A stretch of 23,260 nucleotides of DNA from an uncultured Lachnospiraceae bacterium (GCA_934294885.1 CAKRAK010000032.1:1-23260), one strand, 5' to 3'. Shown: positions 6,771 through 14,373, counted from the first letter of the stretch. The notes: generated by a model from the letters alone, not told the origin. Numbers and translations are program-made.

Positions 6771-7715
6771 ATGATAGAGTATAACAGGGTTGAATTAGGT
6801 AAAGCAGCCAAAGAAAGAGGCTTTGTCAGAGACACATTTGAAAAAGTATTGCGCTTGAAAAAAATATTACAATATTTCAATGAGGATGAATATCTCAAGG
6901 AACATCTTGTGCTGAAGGGTGGTACAGCAATTAATATGACAATTTTTAATCTTCCAAGACTGTCAGTAGATATTGATATGGATTTTACACCGAATTATTC
7001 CAAAGAAGATACGGAGGTGGCTCGTAAAGAAATAACAAAACGTTTGCAACGTTATATGCAGGAAGAGGGGTATTATTTGTCAGAGACTTCCAGATACAGT
7101 CATAGTTTGGATTCGTTTTTATTTCAGTATCAAAATGCTGGAGGAAACAGGGATAATATTAAAGTGGAACTTAACTATTCCTTGCGGTCGCATATTTTTG
7201 ATCCGGTTAAAAGAAAGATTGTAACGGATGCATTTGATGATTCTATGGAAATCAGGACGCTGGAGCCAATGGAAATTTTTGCTGCCAAGGCAAATGCTCT
7301 GATGAGCAGGGCAGCGGCAAGAGATTTGTATGATTTTAATAATATGATTTTTTATGGTTTGTTTGATGAAAGCGAATATGAACTTTCTAGGAAATGTATT
7401 ATTTTTTATGCATCCATTTCCGCAGTGACAATTAATAAAACATTTGATACTTCTGCTATTGATAGAATCAATTTTTCAAAAATCCGCCGGGATTTGTTTC
7501 CTGTGTTAAGGAAAAAAGATAATTTCAACCTGGAAGAAAGGAAAAATACAGCTAAGAAATTCATTGGTGAATTGATGATTTTAACACAGCAGGAAAAGGA
7601 ATATCTAGATGCATTTGAGTGTAAAGAATATAAACCGGAATTATTATTTAAAGATGGAAAGATACTGAACAATATAAGGAATCATCCAATGGCTATCTGG
7701 AAAATGGAACATTGA
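6771..7715 (+). CDS. AbiEii/AbiGii-family nucleotidyltransferase toxin
   Basis: This is the toxin of the type IV pair, a 314-residue nucleotidyltransferase-fold protein. Landmarks are LKGGTAIN (residues 49-55, the GG-S/T nucleotide-binding turn), SVDIDMDF (65-72, the D-x-D metal-binding pair), KVELNYSLR (131-139, the third strand) and EIFAAKANALMSRAAARDLYDFNN (168-191, the conserved K and R-D-L-Y-D signature). All motifs are present, so it should be active, in contrast to the deleted toxin at 5492. Family members transfer nucleotides to tRNA or other targets and arrest growth, in some cases giving phage abortive infection. An upstream ATG at 6756 overlaps the antitoxin by 14 bases but has no ribosome site; the ATG at 6771 has GGAG at 6758-6761, nine bases away. 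Confidence 0.9.
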   Translation: MIEYNRVELGKAAKERGFVRDTFEKVLRLKKILQYFNEDEYLKEHLVLKGGTAINMTIFNLPRLSVDIDMDFTPNYSKEDTEVARKEITKRLQRYMQEEGYYLSETSRYSHSLDSFLFQYQNAGGNRDNIKVELNYSLRSHIFDPVKRKIVTDAFDDSMEIRTLEPMEIFAAKANALMSRAAARDLYDFNNMIFYGLFDESEYELSRKCIIFYASISAVTINKTFDTSAIDRINFSKIRRDLFPVLRKKDNFNLEERKNTAKKFIGELMILTQQEKEYLDAFECKEYKPELLFKDGKILNNIRNHPMAIWKMEH

Positions 7716-7731
7716 AGCAAAATCTCCCCCC

Positions 7732-7823
7732 ATTTCTAACATTTCCCCAAATTATGCCGATATACTAACTGCAGGGAAGCATTGCATTTCAAAATGGATA
7801 TTTGGGATGCGGTGCTTTTTGTT
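7732..7823 (+). repeat. Terminator repeat, copy 2 (pairs with 5785-5882)
   Basis: This segment matches 5785-5882 in order, with a deletion of a few bases in the middle. It holds the intrinsic terminator of the intact toxin-antitoxin operon: AGCATTGC (7778-7785) pairs with GCGGTGCT (7809-7816), with T residues to 7820. The base changes between the copies keep pairing possible through G-T pairs. Confidence 0.8.
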
Positions 7824-7906
7824 TTCATACTATTATAAAACCGTTCGGACCTTTTGGAGAGCGGTGCAGTCATGAACGCCGGATTGACTGCGGAAAGGGG
7901 AAGTAT

Positions 7907-9571
7907 ATGGGAATAACAGGATTAGGAATGTATAGTAATGCGAATTACTATTACAAATCCGTAACCAAGAGTAGAAGCAGTTCACTCTCGAATCTTTCGG
8001 ATGATTTTCTGAATGAAGAAATATCAAAAGATGATCCGATGTATGATTTTAAAGAAGCTGCAAAAAAAGCAATGATGTCTGCACCATATTGCAAATGTAT
8101 TATGGCAAATATTAAGACCGAGGAGGTGTATGCAGCGAGCAGTGATGTTGGGGAAATGATTTATTCCTATCAAAAAACGGAGCAAAGATTTCAGGTATTT
8201 GTTAAGTACGATGGACATGAAAAAACCTATACGGTAAAGGGTTACGACAAGGACGGTAATCCCTTTGAAAAGGACATTGACCCGAATGATGTGGATCCGG
8301 AATATGCGGATTTTCCGGAGTTTTCCGCACTTTGTATGTATTTTGAACAATCGGAGACAACAGCGGGATTTTTAGCGGATGATTCATTTGATTCGGACGA
8401 TATTTTGGAGAAAATGAATTATTTGGAGAAAGTAAATGAGCTTAGAAATGAAGATGGTTCAGAAGAAAAAGAGGAAGTTGCCGATTATGCAAAAAAATTG
8501 TTCCGGAAATTACGTCTGATGTTTTATTCAACAGAGGATTTAGCCAAGGAATTAAAGGAAGATAAAGATTGGCGGGAAATGACCGATGATGAATGGGATG
8601 ATCTGCTTGGAGGAATGGATCAATATATTGAAGCTTACAAGGAGAGAATCAAGCAATTAAGGGAAATGCAGGAGGAAGCAATTCAAAAAGCAGCGATGTC
8701 GGCATCATCCGATATAAAAACAGAGGCGGCAGCTTCGGCAGCAATGAATGTTGCGGCAGGTGCTTCGCCGGATGGGGGAAGCACGGAAAGCGGAGAGGAT
8801 GAATCGGATTGGACAAAGAATCTGAAAACGGATGACAAGGTAATTTCAAATGAAGCAAAAGCCGCCCAGGAAACAGAAACAAAGGCAATGTCCAAATACG
8901 AGGAAGTAATGTTAACCCATAAGACAACTGTTGGAACGACAAAAACGGATGGAGTTACAGAGAGTGCTTCCGTGGAGGATGATGAAAATGGAAATGCAGT
9001 CTGGATTATTACGGCGTATACTGAGGACGGTATTATCAGCAAGAAAATGCAGGACGGAAAAGTAATCAGCAGCTGGAGTATGGAGTACAGCAATCCGGGA
9101 GATGCAAAAAGAGTATGGGATTTCCTTGCTTCCTTTGATGAAAATGCAGATTTGAAATTTGCCGGATCAAAGGAATTTTGGGAAAGATTTCTTTCGGATA
9201 ATTTAGATGGAAATCAATTATTTGCCGCACACGGAGAAGCATTTGATAAAGCAGCTCCCAATGCTCCGGCAAAGGTAAAGAAAGCATGGATGGATGCTGC
9301 AAGGGAAACAGGATACTTAGAAGGTGGAATGATGAAGCACATTTCCCCGCTTGTTGTACGTCAGGCAACGAATACCATGAAGGGTATCAATAATCCTCAA
9401 AATGTATTTGGCGATTCTGTGGAATCCGCATTGCAGACGGCAAAAGAGTTATTATATGATTTGGAAAATCCGTTAGAACCATATAACAATCAAAGTGAAA
9501 GTGTTCGTATGTATAAGGAACAGGAAAAGGATTTTTACAGAAAATTTATTGAGAAGCTGGAACAGTTATAA
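7907..9571 (+). CDS. Large acidic protein of unknown function
   Basis: I do not recognise this 554-residue protein. It has no signal peptide and no membrane segment. It opens with MGITGLGMYSNANYYYKS and a Ser-rich stretch. Residues about 30-130 look like a globular domain (ending KTYTVKGYDKDGNPFEKDIDP). A charged helical region around 160-260 contains 'KKLFRKLRLMFYSTEDLAKEL'. An Ala/Glu/Lys/Ser low-complexity linker covers about 270-350. The C-terminal 200 residues are globular (AVWIITAYTEDGIISKKMQDGKVISSWS, then EFWERFLSDNLDGN, then a Glu/Leu-rich helical end). The ATG at 7907 has AAAGGGG six bases upstream; an in-frame ATG at 7802 lies inside the terminator of the previous operon and is rejected. 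The gene is monocistronic and convergent with the transporter gene. Confidence 0.75.
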   Translation: MGITGLGMYSNANYYYKSVTKSRSSSLSNLSDDFLNEEISKDDPMYDFKEAAKKAMMSAPYCKCIMANIKTEEVYAASSDVGEMIYSYQKTEQRFQVFVKYDGHEKTYTVKGYDKDGNPFEKDIDPNDVDPEYADFPEFSALCMYFEQSETTAGFLADDSFDSDDILEKMNYLEKVNELRNEDGSEEKEEVADYAKKLFRKLRLMFYSTEDLAKELKEDKDWREMTDDEWDDLLGGMDQYIEAYKERIKQLREMQEEAIQKAAMSASSDIKTEAAASAAMNVAAGASPDGGSTESGEDESDWTKNLKTDDKVISNEAKAAQETETKAMSKYEEVMLTHKTTVGTTKTDGVTESASVEDDENGNAVWIITAYTEDGIISKKMQDGKVISSWSMEYSNPGDAKRVWDFLASFDENADLKFAGSKEFWERFLSDNLDGNQLFAAHGEAFDKAAPNAPAKVKKAWMDAARETGYLEGGMMKHISPLVVRQATNTMKGINNPQNVFGDSVESALQTAKELLYDLENPLEPYNNQSESVRMYKEQEKDFYRKFIEKLEQL

Positions 9572-9593
9572 ATACCATAATGATTTTAAAATG

Positions 9594-9672
9594 AAACGGT
9601 AGCCAAGATGATAAGCACCCTTTTTGCCTGACATCTGGTAAGGAGGGTACATATAAAATGGCTACCGTTTTT
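9594..9672. terminator. Long terminator hairpin between convergent genes
   Basis: A perfect 12-bp stem (AAACGGTAGCCA at 9594-9605, TGGCTACCGTTT at 9659-9670) ends in five T residues on the + strand. The 53 bases between the arms contain a second, imperfect pairing (around 9617-9627 with 9637-9650). It terminates the gene ending at 9571 and could serve the opposing transporter transcript too, though the T run on that side is poorer. Confidence 0.8.
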
Positions 9673-9760
9673 GTTATGGCGACGAGGAAAATGCATGCAT
9701 TTATGCAATGCAATTGACGACCGCTAATCAGAGCGAGATTCGCAGAGCGTATCTCGTCTC
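9673..9760. repeat. 88-nt dispersed structured repeat, copy 1
   Basis: These 88 bases align without gaps to 20474-20561, with 74 identical positions by my count. Both copies start directly after the T run of a hairpin. The ends can pair (GACGAG at 9681-9686 with CTCGTC at 9753-9758), and an inner hairpin forms around AAATGCAT (9689-9696). The segment GAGATTCGCAGAG is fully conserved. In the minus-strand direction it lies in the 3' untranslated region of the transporter gene. No protein reading frame explains the conservation. Confidence 0.8.
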
Positions 9761-9784
9761 TGTAATATACTTTCGAAAATGTTA

Positions 9785-11107
9785 TCATCCGATTCCGCCG
9801 AGTGCAATTCCGAGGATAAGTACAAGGATGCAGATTGGACAGTACAGATATTTACAGATTGGAACGTACTTGTCCGTAAATTTTTTATCTCTGCCAAGGT
9901 TTACCTGCTCATTTACATATTTTTTGCCATATACCCAGAAGAACATGATACCGGCAAGACCTGCACCAAGGGGGCAGATGTAAATGGAAAGGATGTCCAT
10001 CCAGTCTGACACAATGCCCTGAATACAGATGGATAAAACAACACCGATGATACCAATGATAAGGCAGGAAGGTTTGCGGTTCAAACCGGTTTTTTCCTGA
10101 ATGGTTGCAATCGGTGCTTCGTATAAATTCAGCAATGACGAAAGTCCTGCGGAAAATACTGCGATAAAGAAGATGATTGCAACGATTTTTCCTCCGGGCA
10201 TTGATTTAAATAAGCTTGGAAGGAAGATAAACATAAGTCCCGGACCGCCTTGGTCTAACTGTGCGCCGGTTGTTGCCATAGCCGGAATGATAACTAAGGC
10301 TGCAAGCATGGCGGCAATGGTATCAAACAAAGCAACACGGGCCGCAGATGCAGGGATATCTTCACTGTCCGGCAGATAGGAGCCATAGATTAAGGTTCCG
10401 TTTCCTGCAACGGATAATGAGAAAAATGCCTGTCCCAGTGCAAATATCCATGTTTCCGGATTTGCCAGAACCGAAGGCTCTACCCGGAAAATATATTTGT
10501 ATCCATCTATGGCACCCGGCTGGCAGGCAGCATAGATTGCAAGAATTAAAAACAGTATAAAAAATACAGGCATCATAATCTTGTTTGCCTTCTCGATACC
10601 ATTTCCGACACCGAACATCAATATAACGATTGCGATAATAAGTGCAATCACCTGCCATGTATTGTTTCCGAACGCAGATGCCATGCTGCCAAAGGAAGCG
10701 CCGAATCCATCAATGTTTTCCGGTGCAAGTGTGCTGCCGGTAAAGGTACCGATCATATATTTTAAAATCCATCCCATAACAACGGTATATCCGATTGCCA
10801 TGGCAAGGGAGCCAATAACCGGGATGAATCCCAGTGTTTCTCCGATTTTTCTTTTGCCTCTTGATTCGCAGGCATCACCAAATGCGTCGATAGGACCGGC
10901 TTTCGTGCCGCGTCCGAAGCTCATTTCACCGATAACACCGGTGGATGCAATTAATACTACAAAGATAAAATATGGGATTAAATAAGAGCCGCCTCCGTAG
11001 AGGGATACTCGGGTTGGAAACATCCAGATGTTACCCATGCCCACAGCAGATCCGATACAGGCAAGGACAAATCCCAGTCGATTTGAAAATGATTCTCGAT
11101 TGTTCAT
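9785..11107 (-). CDS. Neurotransmitter:sodium symporter (NSS/SNF) family transporter
   Basis: This is a sodium-dependent amino-acid-type transporter of the LeuT fold in the cytoplasmic membrane. The N-terminus carries the family signature in TM1, SNRLGFVLACIGSAVGMGNIWMFP (residues 8-31), including the unwound region that binds sodium and substrate. TM2 follows with GGGSYLIPYFIFVVLIASTGVIGEMSFGR. About eleven hydrophobic segments can be traced over 440 residues, a usual length for bacterial members (LeuT, Tyt1, MhsT). The C-terminus ends directly after the last helix. It is transcribed alone, divergently from csoR and convergent with the gene at 7907. The substrate cannot be read from sequence; amino acids such as tyrosine, tryptophan or branched-chain residues are typical. 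The ribosome site is a modest AGAAAGAGA. Confidence 0.93.
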   Translation of the reverse strand: MNNRESFSNRLGFVLACIGSAVGMGNIWMFPTRVSLYGGGSYLIPYFIFVVLIASTGVIGEMSFGRGTKAGPIDAFGDACESRGKRKIGETLGFIPVIGSLAMAIGYTVVMGWILKYMIGTFTGSTLAPENIDGFGASFGSMASAFGNNTWQVIALIIAIVILMFGVGNGIEKANKIMMPVFFILFLILAIYAACQPGAIDGYKYIFRVEPSVLANPETWIFALGQAFFSLSVAGNGTLIYGSYLPDSEDIPASAARVALFDTIAAMLAALVIIPAMATTGAQLDQGGPGLMFIFLPSLFKSMPGGKIVAIIFFIAVFSAGLSSLLNLYEAPIATIQEKTGLNRKPSCLIIGIIGVVLSICIQGIVSDWMDILSIYICPLGAGLAGIMFFWVYGKKYVNEQVNLGRDKKFTDKYVPICKYLYCPICILVLILGIALGGIG

Positions 11108-11242
11108 AAATTTAAATTCTCTTTCTTTTTGATATAGAAACTACTATATAACATAAATGAAGAAAAGTAAAACAAAAATGATTAAACAATGAAAAGTCGG
11201 CAAAAATAAAATGAGAAAAATTTTTCAATAATGAAAATCTCC

Positions 11243-11271
11243 TTGACAGATACCCCGTATGGGTATATACT
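11243..11271 (+). promoter_or_regulatory. Promoter of the csoR-copA operon
   Basis: A perfect TTGACA (11243-11248) and TATACT (11266-11271) are separated by 17 bases. The spacer is filled by the first CsoR-type operator, so repressor binding would block RNA polymerase directly. Confidence 0.85.
11250..11266. promoter_or_regulatory. CsoR-type operator 1 (in the promoter spacer)
   Basis: ATACCCCGTATGGGTAT is an inverted repeat (ATACCC/GGGTAT around CGTAT) of the G/C-tract type bound by copper-sensing CsoR repressors. It lies between the -35 and -10 boxes. Confidence 0.8.
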
Positions 11272-11283
11272 CGCCCTCGGACA

Positions 11284-11302
11284 GATACCCTATAGGGGTA
11301 TC
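11284..11302. promoter_or_regulatory. CsoR-type operator 2 (downstream of the transcription start)
   Basis: GATACCCTATAGGGGTATC is a near-perfect palindrome of the same type as the first site. Its centre lies about 35 bases, just over three helical turns, from the centre of the first site. It falls in the untranslated leader, upstream of the ribosome site AAGGAGG (11311-11317). Confidence 0.8.
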
Positions 11303-11323
11303 AATAGCGTAAGGAGGTTAGCT

Positions 11324-11659
11324 ATGGGAGACAATGGAAAAGAGCCGGAAGAAAATAAAGAATGTTGTTCCTGTTGTTCGGGAAAGCATAAGGATAGAGA
11401 TGAGAAAGAATATAAAGACCTGATGAATCGTTTAAAAAGAATTGAAGGACAGGTCAGAGGTGTTGAAGGGATGCTTGAAAAAAATGCATATTGTACAGAT
11501 ATTTTGATACAGGTATCAGCAATTAATTCAGCATTGAACAGCTTTAACAAGGCACTTCTCGCAAATCATATGAGAACCTGTGTTGCAGACAATATCAGAG
11601 AAGGACATGATGAGGTGATTGATGAGCTTGTTGTTACCCTTCAGAAGCTTATGAGGTAG
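11324..11659 (+). CDS. csoR: Copper-sensing transcriptional repressor CsoR
   Basis: This is a metal-sensing repressor of the CsoR/RcnR family that releases its operators when it binds Cu(I). The 111-residue protein has the family core 'LMNRLKRIEGQVRGVEGMLEKNAYCTDILIQVSAINSALN' and the copper ligands Cys57, His82 and Cys86 (C-H-C fingerprint: YC-TDIL, NHMRTC). An N-terminal Cys-Cys-Ser-Cys-Cys cluster (14-18) is additional and could bind metal. An upstream in-frame ATG at 11231 would place the coding region across the promoter and both operators; the ATG at 11324 has AAGGAGG seven bases upstream and gives the normal family length. It is followed directly by copA, which it should regulate together with itself. 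Confidence 0.95.
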   Translation: MGDNGKEPEENKECCSCCSGKHKDRDEKEYKDLMNRLKRIEGQVRGVEGMLEKNAYCTDILIQVSAINSALNSFNKALLANHMRTCVADNIREGHDEVIDELVVTLQKLMR

Positions 11660-11668
11660 GTGATTGAG

Positions 11669-14224
11669 ATGGAACAATATAATGTTACAGGTATGAGTTG
11701 TGCTGCCTGCCAGACAAGAGTCGAGAAGGCAGTGAATGCGGTAGACGGTGTGGACAGCTGTGCAGTAAGCCTGCTTACAAATTCTATGGGAGTGGAAGGA
11801 ACTGCTTCTCCGGAGGCGATTATTCAGGCTGTGGAAAATGCCGGTTATGGAGCAATCTTGAAATCAGCGGGTGGTAACAGTGCAAAAAACGGTGGGATGG
11901 AAGATTCCCTGAAGGACACAGAGACTCCTAAGATGAAGAAGCGTCTGATTGCGTCCGTTATTTTATTAATTCCCCTTATGTATGTTTCTATGGGACATAT
12001 GATGTGGAACTGGCCGCTTCCGGGATTTTTGGACGGCAATCATGTAGCCATGGGATTGTATGAGCTGCTGCTTGCCGGACTTATTATGGTGGTAAACCAA
12101 AAGTTCTTTATCAGTGGCTTTAAGGGTTTGATAAATCGTTCTCCTAATATGGACACGCTGGTTGCTCTTGGAGCGACAGCTTCATATGGTTATAGTATAT
12201 ATGCATTGTTTGCAATGACTGCAAGGGTTCTTGAGGGTGACATGAATCAGGTTATGTACTATATGGATCAGTTTTATTTTGAATCCGCAGCCATGATTCT
12301 TACTCTTATTACAGTTGGTAAGATGTTAGAGGCAAAATCGAAAGGCAAGACAACGGATGCATTGAAGTCTCTTATGAAGCTGGCTCCGCAGACAGCAGTG
12401 ATATTAGAGGATGGAGAGGAGAAAACGGTATCTATCGACACGGTTAAGCTTGGAGACCGGTTTGTGGTTCGTCCGGGAGACAGTATTCCGGTGGACGGAA
12501 TTGTAATGGAGGGACAAAGTGCGGTAAATGAATCTGCCCTTACCGGAGAAAGCATTCCGGTGGAAAAACAGGTTGGAGACAGTGTATCAGCGGCAACCAT
12601 TAATACGTCCGGATATATGGTGTGCGAGGCAAGCCGTGTTGGCGAGGATACAACCCTTGCGGGAATCATACGGATGGTCAGTGATGCGGCAGCAACAAAG
12701 GCACCTATTGCAAAAATTGCAGATAAGGTATCCGGAGTATTTGTTCCGGTGGTTATTATCATTTCTATCATTACTTTTGTAGTATGGATGTTGGTAGGTC
12801 AGACGGTAGGTTATGCAATTGCAAGAGCAGTATCGGTTCTCGTTATAAGCTGTCCTTGTGCCCTTGGTCTGGCAACTCCGGTAGCCATTATGGTAGGAAA
12901 TGGAGTTTCTGCAAAAGAAGGAATTTTATTTAAGACGGCAGCTTCTCTTGAACAGGCAGGAAAGACCGGCATTGTTGCTCTTGATAAGACAGGGACCATT
13001 ACAACCGGAATGATGCAGGTTACCGATGTTGTATCGACAGATGGCTGCCACCGGGAGGAGCTTCTTAAGATTGCATATGCCCTTGAGGTTAAGAGCGAGC
13101 ATCCGATTTCAAAGGCAATCATTGAATATGGGGAACAGAATCAGGTAGAGCTTTTGGAAACCGAAGAATTTGAAGCGGTATCCGGTAACGGGTTGCAGGC
13201 AAAGCTTCAGGATATGCAGATTGCCGGAGGAAATGCAGCATTTATTTCCGGGGTAGTCGGAGTAAGTGAAAAAATACTGGATACTATGATTGCAGAGCTT
13301 GCCGGGCAGGGAAAAACTCCGATTTTCTTTGCTAAGAATCAGAGACTCCTTGGAATTATAGCCGTTGCGGACACGATGAAGGAGGATTCGGCAGAAGCCA
13401 TAGCAGAGCTTAAGGGAATGGGAATTCATGTAGTGATGCTTACCGGTGATAACGAAATTACAGCAAATGCCATTGCAATGCAGGCAGGCGTGGATGAGGT
13501 AATTGCAGAGGTTAAACCGGATGGAAAAGAAGCAGTGATCAAGGAGCTTAAGAATCACGGAAAGGTTGCCATGGTTGGTGATGGAATTAATGATGCTCCG
13601 GCACTGACCCGTGCTGATCTTGGAATTGCAATCGGTGCCGGAACGGATATCGCCATTGATGCAGCAGATATCGTTTTGATGAAAAGCAGTATTAAAGATG
13701 TGGCAGCGGCGATTCGAATCTCCAGAGCAACTATTAAAAATATTCATGAGAATCTGTTCTGGGCATTTTTCTACAATGTAATTGGAATTCCTCTGGCTGC
13801 GGGATGTTATGTGAAGGCATTTGGATGGACACTGAATCCGATGTTTGGAGCCGCTGCTATGGGATTATCCAGCTTTTGTGTTGTATCCAATGCCCTTCGG
13901 TTGAATCTTGTGAAGGTTTATAACAGCAAAAAGGATAAATCAATTAAAAATCCCGTAAAAGGGATTTTAATACAAAAAAAAGAAAATAAGGAAACAGGAA
14001 AGGAAGACAAAGAAATGAAGATTACAGTAAATGGAATGATGTGTGGACATTGTGAGGCTCACGTAAAGAAGGCACTTGAGGCAATTGACGGAATTGAGAC
14101 AGTAACCGCTTCTCATGAAGAAAATCTTGTTACAATTACAAAAAACAAGGATGTTGATGAGGCACTTATTAAGGCTGCTGTAGAGGAAGCCGGATATGAG
14201 TACAAGGGAATTTTGGAGGCGTAA
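11669..14224 (+). CDS. copA: Copper-exporting P1B-type ATPase CopA with C-terminal CopZ-like domain
   Basis: This is an ATP-driven Cu(I) exporter in the cytoplasmic membrane, 851 residues. Order of domains: an N-terminal heavy-metal-associated domain with CAAC (residues 11-14), membrane helices, the actuator TGES (292-295), the CPC metal-binding motif in the sixth helix (395-397), the phosphorylation site DKTGT (Asp439), the ATP-binding His-Pro (around 478), GDGINDAP (637-644), the last two helices, a Lys-rich linker (about 755-782), and a second metal domain with CGHC (792-795). The likely start is the ATG at 11669 with AGGTAGG upstream; a GTG at 11660 is less likely. It follows csoR by nine bases. 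The C-terminal metal domain is unusual in position and has its own ATG and ribosome site (see 14015). Confidence 0.95.
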   Translation: MEQYNVTGMSCAACQTRVEKAVNAVDGVDSCAVSLLTNSMGVEGTASPEAIIQAVENAGYGAILKSAGGNSAKNGGMEDSLKDTETPKMKKRLIASVILLIPLMYVSMGHMMWNWPLPGFLDGNHVAMGLYELLLAGLIMVVNQKFFISGFKGLINRSPNMDTLVALGATASYGYSIYALFAMTARVLEGDMNQVMYYMDQFYFESAAMILTLITVGKMLEAKSKGKTTDALKSLMKLAPQTAVILEDGEEKTVSIDTVKLGDRFVVRPGDSIPVDGIVMEGQSAVNESALTGESIPVEKQVGDSVSAATINTSGYMVCEASRVGEDTTLAGIIRMVSDAAATKAPIAKIADKVSGVFVPVVIIISIITFVVWMLVGQTVGYAIARAVSVLVISCPCALGLATPVAIMVGNGVSAKEGILFKTAASLEQAGKTGIVALDKTGTITTGMMQVTDVVSTDGCHREELLKIAYALEVKSEHPISKAIIEYGEQNQVELLETEEFEAVSGNGLQAKLQDMQIAGGNAAFISGVVGVSEKILDTMIAELAGQGKTPIFFAKNQRLLGIIAVADTMKEDSAEAIAELKGMGIHVVMLTGDNEITANAIAMQAGVDEVIAEVKPDGKEAVIKELKNHGKVAMVGDGINDAPALTRADLGIAIGAGTDIAIDAADIVLMKSSIKDVAAAIRISRATIKNIHENLFWAFFYNVIGIPLAAGCYVKAFGWTLNPMFGAAAMGLSSFCVVSNALRLNLVKVYNSKKDKSIKNPVKGILIQKKENKETGKEDKEMKITVNGMMCGHCEAHVKKALEAIDGIETVTASHEENLVTITKNKDVDEALIKAAVEEAGYEYKGILEA
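13947..13981 (+). promoter_or_regulatory. Hairpin and A8 run inside copA, before the CopZ-like domain
   Basis: AAAATCCC (13947-13954) and GGGATTTT (13961-13968) form a perfect 8-bp stem with a GTAAAA loop, followed closely by eight A residues (13974-13981). It falls exactly in the linker between the ATPase and the C-terminal metal domain. It could slow or partly stop transcription or favour slippage; none of these is shown. Confidence 0.4.
14015..14224 (+). CDS. Possible free CopZ-type copper chaperone made from an internal start in copA
   Basis: This is a nested, in-frame alternative product of copA. The ATG at 14015 is preceded by AAGGAAG eight bases upstream, a good ribosome site. Translation from here gives 69 residues (MKITVNGMMCGHCEAHVKKA...), the usual length of free-standing CopZ chaperones, with the full beta-alpha-beta-beta-alpha-beta metal domain and the CxxC ligands at 10 and 13. 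In many Firmicutes CopZ is a separate gene next to copA. Here the domain may be made both fused and free. The free form is inference from the ribosome site and length. Confidence 0.5.
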   Translation: MKITVNGMMCGHCEAHVKKALEAIDGIETVTASHEENLVTITKNKDVDEALIKAAVEEAGYEYKGILEA

Positions 14225-14256
14225 TACAAAAGAAATCAGTAACGGAGGAGAAAGAT

Positions 14257-14310
14257 ATGGAGTTGAAAGAGTCTGACATGTCGGTAGACTGCTCTTACAA
14301 ACTCCATTGA
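14257..14310 (+). other. Hairpin with an embedded 17-codon open frame
   Basis: ATGGAGTT (14257 on) pairs with AACTCCAT (ending 14307), and the inner arms AGAGTCT and AGACTGCTCT pair with one bulged G. The whole segment of about 50 bases therefore folds into one long hairpin, with no T run after it. An ATG with GGAGG eight bases upstream opens a 17-residue frame (MELKESDMSVDCSYKLH) covering the hairpin. It may be a weak terminator or mRNA-end structure for the copper operon, or a small leader peptide. Confidence 0.4.
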
Positions 14311-14335
14311 CACAGTAGGAATATAAGTGTAGTAT
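14307..14335 (+). promoter_or_regulatory. Promoter of the alpha/beta hydrolase gene
   Basis: A perfect TTGACA (14307-14312) and TAGTAT (14330-14335) are 17 bases apart and end 38 bases before the ATG. The hydrolase is therefore probably transcribed independently of the copper operon. Confidence 0.65.
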
Positions 14336-14373
14336 TATGCCAAATTATTTTGCGGTAATAAAGGAGCATACAC

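Noticed and set aside
7802..7906. Longer start of the large acidic protein at 7802
   Set aside because: The extra residues are translated from the terminator repeat of the preceding operon, and no ribosome site is present; 7907 has AAAGGGG at good distance.
9785..10985. Several + strand frames opposite the transporter gene
   Set aside because: The minus-strand frame carries the complete family signature over 440 residues; the + strand frames are shadows.
11231..11323. Longer CsoR starting at 11231
   Set aside because: This would place the promoter and both operators inside the coding region, and it lacks a ribosome site. The start at 11324 has AAGGAGG and gives the family length.
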